Source of the DNA: Onchocerca lupi | Lineage: Eukaryota > Nematoda > Chromadorea > Rhabditida > Onchocercidae | Assembly: GCA_028564675.1 (NCBI GenBank) | Contig: JAOVVO010000276.1 | Span: 32,648-96,647, forward strand | DNA: 64,000 nucleotides | Direction of reading: 5' to 3' | Shown: positions 25,871-36,142 of the stretch, in pieces | Layout: each line of letters opens with the position of its first letter | Numbering within the stretch: the stretch's first letter is position 1 | The notes under the pieces: generated by a model | Seen by the model: the letters and a program-made list of their open reading frames with translations, nothing else | Told to the model about the DNA's origin: nothing | Databases searched by the model: none | Position numbers and translations under genes: made by a program

Positions 25871-28800
25871 ATGATACGAACTGGAGATCACGTTATTATC
25901 CAGAAAATGGGCGGTGAACATTTACGTGTGTGCAAAATAACACGAAAAACTAAAATTTTGATCGAGAAATTACGATTCGAAATTGATGGTGCAATTGATC
26001 AACCGTACGGATTGTTTGAAGTAATTCTATTTTCTAGTGCTATTTCGAATTCTTTCTAGAATAATTCGTATGGATTTACTATTCGATTCTATTCTATAGT
26101 ACTATTTTAAATTCCATTTATGAATAGTTCCTATGAATTTACTAACTTTTCAACAATAATATAGTATTTTAAGATCAGAGTTAAACTTGTTCCGATTGAT
26201 ACATTACAGTATGACTATTTAATTCATGCTATTTAGGTTTCCGCTGGAAAGGTAACACGTGTCGCACCAGAAAGCATTACGGATATTGCTGCTTCATTCG
26301 ATTTTGGTATAATTCGTGTGACATTTAGAATATTGCTGTACATTAGCTTTAAAAACAAGTTCTAATCCTCATTGCCCAGGAATAATTTAAAGAAGGGTCT
26401 TACGGCTAGTTCAAAAGTTATTTCCGAGATTCACTTATGACCAATTTGCTTTAGAGTCGTGCACTTTGAAGGAACATGCTGCTTTAAATGACTTGACATT
26501 ACTGTTAAGCCTATTTCATTCTTTTTTGTTTAATTCGTTTTGAATCTTTCACTTTTTATAAATCTGTTGCATAATTATTAAATTTTATAATGCCTCTGTA
26601 TTACTTCCGTATTACTAATCCTATAATGTTTGCAGATACAGTTAGTATAAGTTCATTATCCAAATCGAATGATATCAGTAATGTACCGAATAGCTGCAGA
26701 TCAGCAGCCGAGGAAACAAGTAGCACAAATGCGGCACAAGCAAGACAAAAAGTGACACAGGATGAAATAATCAAAATGAAAGATACAGGCGTACCAGCGG
26801 AGCAGTTGGTAATGTTAGTGCATTATTGAATATTTGGTCAGAAACAAAGCTTGGATAATACCCACTTGTATGCATATTAAATATCAAGCTTTATTTAATT
26901 TACTTATCGGTATAAATTGTAAGAAGTCTTTTGTAATAAGTTATTCCAATAATTGTTGGAAAGTTGCACAAATAAAGAATATTGTGGATTCTGAATTGGT
27001 TTTCAGCGTTAAGATCTTGATTGATTTTTAAATTCTAAAGCTCGAGTTCCTTTGTCATCCAGTTTTTTGATATTAAATTTAGGTCCAAAAGCAATTTAGG
27101 AAATTTTTATCAAGGATATAGAGTTAAATGTCATCATCATTATCATTAGTTGTCATCTTAATGAATATTATAGTGGAATGTTTCGAATGTAGAATAGTAT
27201 TTATACATTTTGATCTTTGCACTCCAACCTAAATCTTTATCTTCAAGCAGTTGGATTTTATAGAAAAAAATTTATAGATAGCAAAATTGGTTGATGGTAG
27301 TGCATCATTTTCGGAACGTACGGTTTATTCACAAAACAAATATATCAATAAAAAAGCGAAGAAACATTCAGATCACGTCTACCTTTTAAAGCCTACTTTA
27401 CGTTTGGTAGCCGAATCTTACTATAAAAAAGATCCTGAAAGAGTCTTACATCTAAGGTATGCTATCGTTTTGCTAAAAGCTATAATGAAAAAAAATAAAA
27501 GTTACGCTTTCATATAGCTTCATTATAAGTTATAATAAAGTTATACAAAAGTATAACGTAGAACTTCATATTACTTCTTTATAGTAATATCATTTTTAGA
27601 TGTTTAGTTGGAGGGAGCAAGATTGTTTTCCATATCAAAGCGTAATGATTAATAGCATTACCATACTTATATTATCTCTCATTTATGTTATGCATTAATT
27701 CAAGTTTAAAATGCTTACTTAAGTGGTTTTTATGTGTGACAGTGATTGATGCGAATTTCATTTCATTTTCAGAATTGATTTATTATCTCATCTTCTGGCT
27801 CTTAGTGGTATTCACTATGGTTCACATTGTATTGTCTTCGAACAATGTTTAGGTTTGCTAACCTCTGCCATAATAACACGTTTGGGTGGATCAGGAGCAT
27901 GTATTCATTTACATCGTGGAAATATAGCACAAGCAATTCCATGTGTTGATAGTATGGATTTTGATAAAGAGGTTTATTTTTGCGATAAGTAATTTCGGGA
28001 TTTTCTATTAAGTATTTATAGATTTTCCGGAGAAGTCGTTTGTTATAATGGGTTTACTAGAAAATTTTTTCTATGTTTGTGGAATTCAAAATATTTCAAC
28101 ATTTTTTAGATTAGTTCAGTATTTTTGCCGTTGCGCATATCCAATTTGTTGGAAGAATCTATAGAGGAAATTGAAGAACCTATGAATGTTGCAAAACATT
28201 TTATCACAATGGGAACTTGTGATAAAAAACAGGAAGCGGTATTAATGGATGAAGGAGAAAGTTTGTCCAAAAAGAATGAAGAAGCAGAAAAACAAGAAGA
28301 GAAGGAAGATAACAAGAATATTGCAATTGGAGAAGATGGCGGAGGGGTTAGTTTTTCTCTCAAGATTGCGGAACTTTCAATAAAATTTGAAATTTAAATT
28401 TTCAGAACGCATCAGCAGCGGATGATTGTTCGTTAGAAAGAAGAGCAGAAAGACAACGCTTGCAAAGGCAGGCATGGCAGTTAATGCAAAATGCTGAAAT
28501 TGAGATATTATTTATTGCTAGTAAAAACATTAATCCGGTTGAAATTTTGGAAAAAACATGGTCATCCTTACGGCTCTCATCAACAATTGTTATTTATTGC
28601 CCAATTGCTGAGGTAAATAAGTTTTTTAGTAATTTCTGGTTTTTTAGTAAATGTTAGAAAACTAGAAAGAGGAGATAAAAACTAGGAGATTCAGGATAAG
28701 AAAAAATCGTTAGCTGATGTTATAGTGATTTAAGTAATCTTTTTGTGCTTAATTTTCTCCATGTCGACCATTTTGCAATGATTTACATGCGGCTTGCAAG

Positions 28801-29180
28801 CTTTATGCCTCCTTTCGTTTGTTTCACATAACTTATCATTCCTTTATGCGCTTGATCGTTACCATTCGTTACTATTCATCCTTATTATATGCATTCAATA
28901 TCTTGCAATCATTCTGTGTATTAATCTTATTATTTTTATTGCAATTTCTAATAACGTTTCTCGGATTCTAAAATTTATTCGATATATTCCAATATTTCTT
29001 TTTCTTCAGCCACTATATTCTGCATATCACTGGTTGAAAATAAAGAATGCAGTACAAGTGCAAATTGTGGATGCTTTTTATCGTAGTCATCAAGTCATAC
29101 AAGACCGTTCTCATCCAATTATGCAACAGTTCATCACTGGCGGTTTCATTCTTTCGGCAGTCAAAGTGGAACAGCGATAA
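25871..29180 (+). CDS. TRMT6: tRNA (adenine-58-N1)-methyltransferase non-catalytic subunit TRM6
   Basis: RNA-binding, non-catalytic partner of the TRMT61 methyltransferase; the complex methylates A58 in the T loop of nuclear tRNAs, including initiator tRNA. Eight exons: 25871-26020, 26237-26306, 26636-26808, 27278-27456, 27773-27971, 28110-28346, 28406-28612 and 29010-29180. They give 461 residues, all in phase. Family signatures are MIRTGDHVIIQKMGGEHLRV at the start, DEIIKMKDTGVPAEQLV (about 115-131), NKYINKKAKKHSDHVYLLKP, an acidic/lysine-rich linker near residues 290-330, KTWSSLRLSSTIVIYCPIAE and the C-terminal DRSHPIMQQFITGGFILS. An AG acceptor (TACTTCAG) ends 16 bases before the ATG, consistent with trans-splicing. 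The catalytic partner is not in this window. Confidence 0.96.
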
Positions 29181-31589
29181 TCATTTTTGTTATTGGAATT
29201 TAATTCCACACTGAAATTTATTAAGTTTTGTATAAAATTTAAAAATTAATTTTTTGCCTCAATTGCTGAACATATCGCCAATTTGATAAAGTTTTTTCAA
29301 CTGTCGGAGAAAAGTTGAGTTTGAAAAGATAATGTTTAATTAGTCATGGTTGATTCAGTATTTTTTACTGATGTTCAGTTACATATTTCATGTTAAAGTA
29401 AATTTGTTAATGAATAAAATGCTTTCATAAATAAAAATGGTCAGAACAGAAGAAAAAAATTGAATGGAGTAATGACTAAACAACAAAATATGGTCCGTTC
29501 ATGTTATCGAGTTGGAATAGATTCAGAAAAATGAAACTGAAGGGAAAGAATAAAAATAATAACATTTTAAGAAGCTGGTGGAAGTCTTCCAACTCAATTA
29601 TATTACTTGCTCATTAATCAGTCGATAATAGATTTCTCTTAGTCAATAACTGATCGATTGTGCTGGATTGAGCGGTGTTTGTGGACTGATGGTGTCGGAA
29701 AGATCTGTAGATATCTAAATTTCTGTTCTATCATTTCCAACGTTTTATCAAAGAAGTAATAGCTTATTTTTTCATATATCATCATAAGCCTAGGCTGGAG
29801 GTCGCTCAATGAAAATAAAGGGATTTTTGCATCAGCAAATCAAAAAGAATTAAACAGATTTCAGCTTTCTAGTAAAGTTGGAAATCGCCATTTGTCAGTA
29901 TTTTTCCTTTAAATTCAACTTCATTCATCTGTATATTCCCTCAAAGTTTTCTTTTCATTTTTTCCAGTTAGATTTTATCAAATTCGCGCATAGAAAATGA
30001 GTAATATTTTGACCAGAAAAGGGAAGAATTTTTATTTTGAAATAGAAATGGAATTGGAAATGATGAGAGGAAGTGAGTTTGTGAGTTCATTGTCCATAAT
30101 GATATGTTGCTGTTTTATAATCTGTTTGAAAATGCATATTTGTTTCAATCTATGAGATGATTTAACCTGCCATGGTATGTCACATTTTGGAATAAAATTT
30201 TTTTTTTTTATCCCAACTTTCTGTTTAAGAATATTGTTCTGTTCTGTATATTGGAGTTTAAGAATAAGGAAAGAGATAGTTCAGCTGTTTGAACTTTCAA
30301 CTTTGTTGTTTCGTTTTGAAATGGCCCATTTGCTATAAAGCTTTCAGCAGTATTCTGTTACTATGATTATTCGTAATTGATTTGATTTTATCGAAGACTT
30401 TTTTTTTATTGGATAGATTGAATTATATTTAAAACATATACCTCTTTTTTGACTTCTGCAGTAAGTAAACCTTCTCCTATAGATTAATAATGGATAAAAT
30501 TATTCCAGGAATAATTTAAAAATCAACAAAATGTTCTTGAAAAAAAAAAAAGCATTCCGTTCATTTTTTCTATTCAATCTTTCTATTATGATCCATTTTT
30601 CCAAAGATAAAATTGAAATTTGAACTCTTCAGATGGCATTGGAACTGTATCAAACTAATAAAAAAAATTTAAAATGAGACATTACTTTTGTTAAATCGTT
30701 CTCTCATTTTACATATACCATTGCGGCTAATTTAATTAACTGTATTATTTTAAGATTTTCAATATTTTCATACGAATGTCATTCCGGAATATTAGCATTT
30801 TTTATCGCAACGAAGAATTCACTCTAGTTGAATTTAATCGAAGAGAGATTAATCAATGAAGTTGATAAAGAGTTAAAAATGAATCTTCTTTCCGTTCATG
30901 CTTTCTTTTCTCAAGGTGATCCGATTTGATGGATAAGTAAATTTAACAACGCAAAACTTACCGTTGAAGTTTAATAATGAAGTGAGAAAAAACTGTGAAA
31001 ATCATCGTGCTTACTTCATCTTTCCACCGCAATGCAGCGAATGAGTTGGTCAAAAATGCACAAATTTTCCACTACTACATCTTTTTGGCAAATTTATTGC
31101 CAAAAATCAAGGAAAATTAGTGAGAAAAACAAAAAATCTATACAAGCTTAAGGCCTAAACAAAAGAAACAACAAACCACTCATCTTAAAAAAAATTTGAA
31201 AACCTTGTCGGAAATTCCGAGAAACTTCGTGATATCAATTGTTTTATTCAATCACTTTTGTCGTTCTAAATTGTTGTTTTGATGTGCAATCAATAATTCA
31301 GATATTGTGGTCCAGTTCACGCGCCAATAAAGACGCGCTCTCATGTGCTAATAATGGCGCCTTCTTGTAGATCAAACTCTATTCATTGTCCTCTCTCTAT
31401 AAGTACGAGTAGTCCTGAGTATAGGATCATTTTTAAGAATTGTTGTCACAAGGGCGGTTTAATAGGTCAGGATTGTTTTTGTCTCTCTTCCTTTTGGGTT
31501 CTGATATCATCATTAGAATTGTTTTGTTAATATGACTGATATTGTAATGGTCGCATTCGTTTTCGTGTTGTCAGAGTTTTGTGATAAAC

Positions 31590-31650
31590 GATTTAATTAC
31601 TCAAGTTTGGGGTTGTGCCACAAGCAAATTTCCCGACAATTTTATTGTTT
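31590..31650 (+). ncRNA. Spliced-leader (SL1)-like sequence, possible SL RNA gene or relic
   Basis: The 22 bases at 31590-31611 match the conserved nematode SL1 leader at 19 positions as I count them (differences at leader positions 2, 12 and 21). They are followed immediately by GT (31612-31613), exactly where the SL RNA splice donor lies. A U-rich AATTTTATTG at 31639-31648 is in roughly the right place for an Sm-protein binding site, though not a perfect one, and TTCCGCTGCAGCAGAA (31649-31664) could fold into a small stem with a TGCA loop. Filarial SL RNA genes usually sit with 5S rRNA, and no 5S gene is seen here. It may be a divergent SL RNA, a pseudogene or chance. Confidence 0.3.
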
Positions 31651-31720
31651 CCGCTGCAGCAGAATTCAAGTTTGAGATTCATTCGTGCTACAAATCAACT
31701 TTCCCGACAAACTTTGATGA
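31601..31720. repeat. Degenerate two-copy direct repeat containing the leader-like core
   Basis: TCAAGTTTG (31601) and CCCGACAA (31632) recur in the same order at 31667 and 31703, with partly similar sequence between (GTGCCACAAGCAAA against GTGCTACAAATCAA). The copies are about 65-71 bases apart and diverged. The second copy lacks the 5' part of the leader-like sequence. Confidence 0.55.
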
Positions 31721-32527
31721 CTAAAACTAACAGTTGAAACATCAACAAAATTATCTAAAAAACCTAATCTATCAAGCTTACATAATTCCATATAAAATAA
31801 ATAAAAAACCAACCAAAATTAAACCAAAAAAAGTAAAATCGCTTGAAAATATCCAATCTTTTCGAAATATTATTCTAAAAAAAAATTAATTTAAATAAGC
31901 ATAACATAAAAATAACAGAAGATAAACCAAAAACAACACTCAAATTTTGTTATTTACTAGTAATTCATATTTAATTAAAATAATCATAATTTCTTTGTAT
32001 ATGAATAAGATCGTTAATCTTCGTCCACATTTGAGATTTATTTGAACTACAAGTAAGTTTCAAATGTAAGAAAAATATCCTTGAAAAGAAAAAAACTGGG
32101 AGAAAAACTTCACCAATTTTAAAATTCATATCACATTAGACGTAAATGTCGTTTTTGCTTATGGCATATGTATTTCCTTGAATTCAATCAAATGTTGGTT
32201 TAAATTAGTGACTTCAAAAAATTGAAATGAAAAACGCAAAACAAATAATCAAAAAACCAAACATCGAGAAATTTTTTCTTTTTTTCTTGCCAAGAATGAG
32301 AAATGTTATGATTGAGCGTTTGACCAAACGCGTTGTCAGATGTTGTTAGCTGCATAAGTAGGAATTGATAAATAGCGAAACCCATTGTTAATCTCAAAGG
32401 AACTGAAACAACGATTTAAGCGAAAAGGGCAACTATGAGTTAATTAGTATCATTCCATCCTAGTTGATTAATATTTCGTTCTAAATGAATGGAAAAAAAG
32501 TCGGTGGCAACCCCTTTGAGTTCCACA

Positions 32528-32599
32528 TGCCTCATGCTGGGATCGAACCAGCGGCCTTCTGTTTACAAGACAGACGCTCTGCCACTGAGCTAATGAGGC
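32528..32599 (-). tRNA. tRNA-Thr (anticodon TGT)
   Basis: A full 72-base cloverleaf on the minus strand. The acceptor stem GCCTCAT pairs with ATGAGGC, followed by discriminator A. The D arm contains TAGCTCAGTGGCAGAGC (A box), the anticodon loop is CTTGTAA between TCTGT and ACAGA, and the T arm has GGTTCGATCCC (canonical B box). It decodes ACA threonine codons. A seven-T run on the transcribed strand lies about 30 bases downstream (plus-strand A run near 32493-32499) and could terminate RNA polymerase III. No intron is present. Confidence 0.97.
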
Positions 32600-32819
32600 A
32601 CTGGATGGTAAAGAATTTACCTGTTAGATAGAGAATAATTGTAATAAATTACGTATTTTTTAAAGAAAATTTGTAGAAAGTACAATAAATAGGTGCTATT
32701 TGGCCGGTAATATTGAATAGAATATTGAAAGAGTTCAGAAATGGAAGTTCACTGAGGTCATTCATTCATTCGCAAGAATTTGATCGAAGATGAATGCACA
32801 ATTAATTTCAAATCTCTTC

Positions 32820-32846
32820 AAAAAAAAAAAAAAAAAAAAAAAAAAA
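32820..32846. repeat. 27-base poly-A tract
   Basis: Uninterrupted A run followed by A/C-rich sequence (AAACAAAACAAAAAAC). It could be the scar of a retroposed RNA tail or simple slippage. I saw no retrogene sequence before it. Confidence 0.95.
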
Positions 32847-34220
32847 CAAAACAAAAAACAAAATTCAATTCTCATCGTGTCAGTTCTCTTTATTCATTAG
32901 TAGACAGTGCTTGAAATCTAAATAATTGAACTTCTCTCATTGCCAACATCAATTTAATTTTTCGATTGATTTTAAAGAACTCAATAAATACAATGAAGAC
33001 TTCGCTGATAATTCTGCATATCTTTCCGATCAATACTTTTCTTTCCCTCTCTACAAGGTATCATGGTTGATTCTGTGATGGCCGAATGAAGCAGGTCATT
33101 AATTCAGTACATATTACTGATTAAGGTCAAAAGATTGGGACAAATCTTTCAATCCAGTCGTTTTTTTTTTTTTTTTTGAAAAAATAAAAAAATAGTTTTA
33201 TAAAAAATTTTTGTTGACCAGATCTATTCTCGATGTTATTATTCATAATTGTTTAAAATGCTTGTAGTAAAGTTTTATCGCACTTCAGTGCTACTTTGGC
33301 CGTCTTTATTTCCAAATTATCATGTGATGGCCCTGTTGATCAAAGAAAAAATGCTTCTTTCTGCAATTACATTTACTTTTTATTGAAGAATAGCTAATGT
33401 TCTTCGATCTTTCATTTTTCTTTTCATTTTTTTTTTCTAAATTAATTATATTTGCAATTTTCTCTCATCTTCTTTACTCCAATTATAATTGAGTGTAAAT
33501 GCTATCAATGATATTATTCTAATTTCTTTCTTCCTTTCCATCATAAAACATAATTTTTTTCTTTTTTTTTGATAAAAAACGCCTTATTTTTGATTCGCTT
33601 CAAAAAATTTATTTAGTTGTAATTTATTGCTTCAAAAAAAGTTTATCAAACATTGTCATTTCATTCTGTTTTACGAGAAAGATAATATTCAAAATAACAT
33701 ATCCATTTTCTCTTTGTTCGCATTCTTCTTTTTTCATAAATGTGAAATATTAGGCTGAAAGAAACTATAAAACTTATCAGTACTTATTCTTTTCTTATCA
33801 CAGTAGCAAGTAAATCGATAAATATTGCGCCATCAAATCCTTAGCAATAATTAAAAATGTACCAAAAGTTTTGATCCATCCGATGGACTATGCACACGCC
33901 TTTCATCTGATAAAAATTGCTAACTGGCATCAATAATGATATCAATAAATAAATTTAAGCGGCGTTGGAAATCCTTATTCATGATAATACTATTGATAAC
34001 AATGGCAATAATGATTATGAACAGCTGGAAATGATAAAAAAGCAACTTCGATGATTCTTTGGTTTATAAATAGTAAAGAAATCAATTTTTTGATTCCAAA
34101 ATACCCCCTCTATTTAATAAATTAGATAACATGAAATTATCTATTTCAAATATATAATAATAATAACGTCTATAACATTTCATTGATAATCTTTCTTCTT
34201 CGAGATTAAAATTCAGTTGT

Positions 34221-34276
34221 CGATGATTTCAAAAGTTCCTGATCAAATCGATGATTTCAAAAGTTTCTGATCAAAT
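34221..34276. repeat. Two-copy 28-base tandem duplication
   Basis: The unit CGATGATTTCAAAAGTTC... ending CTGATCAAAT is repeated head to tail with a single C/T difference, so it is a recent duplication. Confidence 0.9.
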
Positions 34277-35481
34277 CACACTTACGCCATATTCTGCAGT
34301 GCGCTATCGTTATCATCGTTATCATGAAAGAAGGCTTGCTATACGTTATGAAATCTGAAATAACGCGTTAATATCGATGATATCGATGATAATAGCATGC
34401 AAATTAAGTGATCATTATGAATTCCACGAAATGAATCCATAAAAGTTCGTTGTCAAGTGGAATCGAAATCTATAAAATGTAGGGGAACTTGTCTTTTTGC
34501 AAATATTAAGTGAAAACTGTTAAACAGATGAGATATTTACATAAGTCTGAGCAAACCATCCTCATGCAATATGAATGATTTAAAAAAGAGCCAAGATTAT
34601 TTATTATTTTACTTCATTCTGTTGCGTATTTACTTGGTAAACTTATTATTTAGTTCATGTTTATTTGTTGTGTACACACTACTTTCATTGTTTATTGGCA
34701 GAGATACCACTGCTTTGCTGCATTGCTATTTATATTAATGTTAGTTATGTTTCAAACATTTCGAAATAGTAATTTAGAAGAACGAATTTAAAATTTCCGA
34801 TTCCAATTTTGTCGCCACATTTCTTTAGTTTATTCTCGGCTCTTTTGAAACCATCACAATTTATCAAGGCCACAGATTAGTCAACTTATTTTGATTTCCA
34901 TCAGAAATTTCCAGGTCATAAATTGAAATTAAATCGTTGAATTTTTACTTGTTGACTTCTAATTTATTCATCAAGTAGATTGACTATTCCCATCTTCAAC
35001 TCAATAAGGGATTATTTTTTGCAATGGTAAATCTCGACCTATTTTGGCTTGCGGAATAGTGAATATTTGAATTCAAGACCAGGAGTTTTAATTTTTAATG
35101 AGACAATTGAAGACAAAAATAATTTCACAACTGATGTTTCGTACTTTACAAAATATTCTTAAGAAATCTCAAGACCATTATAAAACTCTTAATTCACTTA
35201 AATTGGAGTCTTCAGCGACAACAATGAATTGGAAGAAAAAAGCTAAGTGTGGTAAAGATTTTTGGAATCTAAAATTGCCAAAAAGAATTAATTTAATTAA
35301 ATCCATATGATTCCTTGTCGATGGAAATTGAAGAAAAAAAAGCTAATAAAGTTAATAATAAATAAAGATGCATTAATTGATATTAGTCGACGCAATAAGC
35401 TATTACTTGATCGCATGATTTCAAGAAATCAAAACATACAAAGTACGAGACAACTTTCACATTTTTCCTTTGCAAAAGGCG

Positions 35482-35553
35482 GGGCTGAGCCGGGGATTGA
35501 TCCCGGGACCTCTCGCACCCTAAGCGAGAATCATACCACTAGACCACTCAGCC
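35482..35553 (-). tRNA. tRNA-Pro (anticodon AGG)
   Basis: A 72-base cloverleaf on the minus strand. The acceptor stem GGCTGAG pairs with CTCAGCC, followed by discriminator C. The D arm contains TGGTCTAGTGG, the anticodon loop is TTAGGGT between CTCGC and GCGAG, and the T stem CCGGG/CCCGG encloses the loop ATCAATC. It decodes CCU and, with A34 deamination to inosine, other proline codons. A TTTT terminator on the transcribed strand lies a few bases downstream (plus-strand AAAA at 35474-35477). The T-loop has A where T54 is expected. Confidence 0.95.
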
Positions 35554-36142
35554 ATCCACCACCGATCCCATGCTCTCACCAAAAAATAAACGCTCAAGCT
35601 TGCAATCCGATTTCACTCGCAGAACGTTTTGAGGAGAAAGAATCATTTTTACTGCATAAAGACTAAAAAAAAACAGAGAGATGGATTGAAATTTGACAAA
35701 ATAAATGACCACTTTTGCAATCGAGGATCACTTACTTTCACTTTTAATTGCTCAATTTCATTCAAATTTTCATCAATTATTTACCTAACCTTCCCCAAAA
35801 ACTGATGATTTAAATCATCTTCAGTGCAACGAGATGAACAGTTAAATCATTGATAATGTGATCATCGTTTTAGAACATGATCCTTAATAACAATCGAGGT
35901 AGGTAAAAGTTGCACAGCTTAGAGCAATAGGGACAATCCAATATTTATTTAAAACAATACTTTTTAGTACTCGGCCAAAACAACTTTGTTGCCTTGCTGA
36001 ATTTTAATCGGAAATTACAAAATACTGCGATCTTAAGATTCTTGAGCATTGTATGACGGATATAGAGCATGATATAATTTTTTCGCATAAGATGTTAAAT
36101 ATTTCAAAATTCTTTAAAGCTCGATTTTGATTTCTTAAAATT
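35554..36142. other. Intergenic region between tRNA-Pro and glycerate kinase
   Basis: AT-rich sequence, about 590 bases. It should include the tRNA-Pro upstream flank and the glycerate kinase 3' UTR, and I see nothing else in it. Confidence 0.6.

Larger units (their letters stand above)
29181..32527. other. Intergenic region downstream of TRMT6
   Basis: AT-rich, non-coding by eye. An AATAAA-containing stretch at about 29412-29436 could end the TRMT6 transcript. The only structure that stood out is the spliced-leader-like 22-mer and its local duplication at 31590-31720, listed separately. Confidence 0.55.
32600..35481. other. Intergenic region between the two tRNA genes
   Basis: This 2.9 kb AT-rich DNA shows no supported gene. 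It includes a 27-base poly-A run (32820-32846), several T or A homopolymers near 33160-33190, and a 28-base tandem duplication at 34221-34276. Confidence 0.6.
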
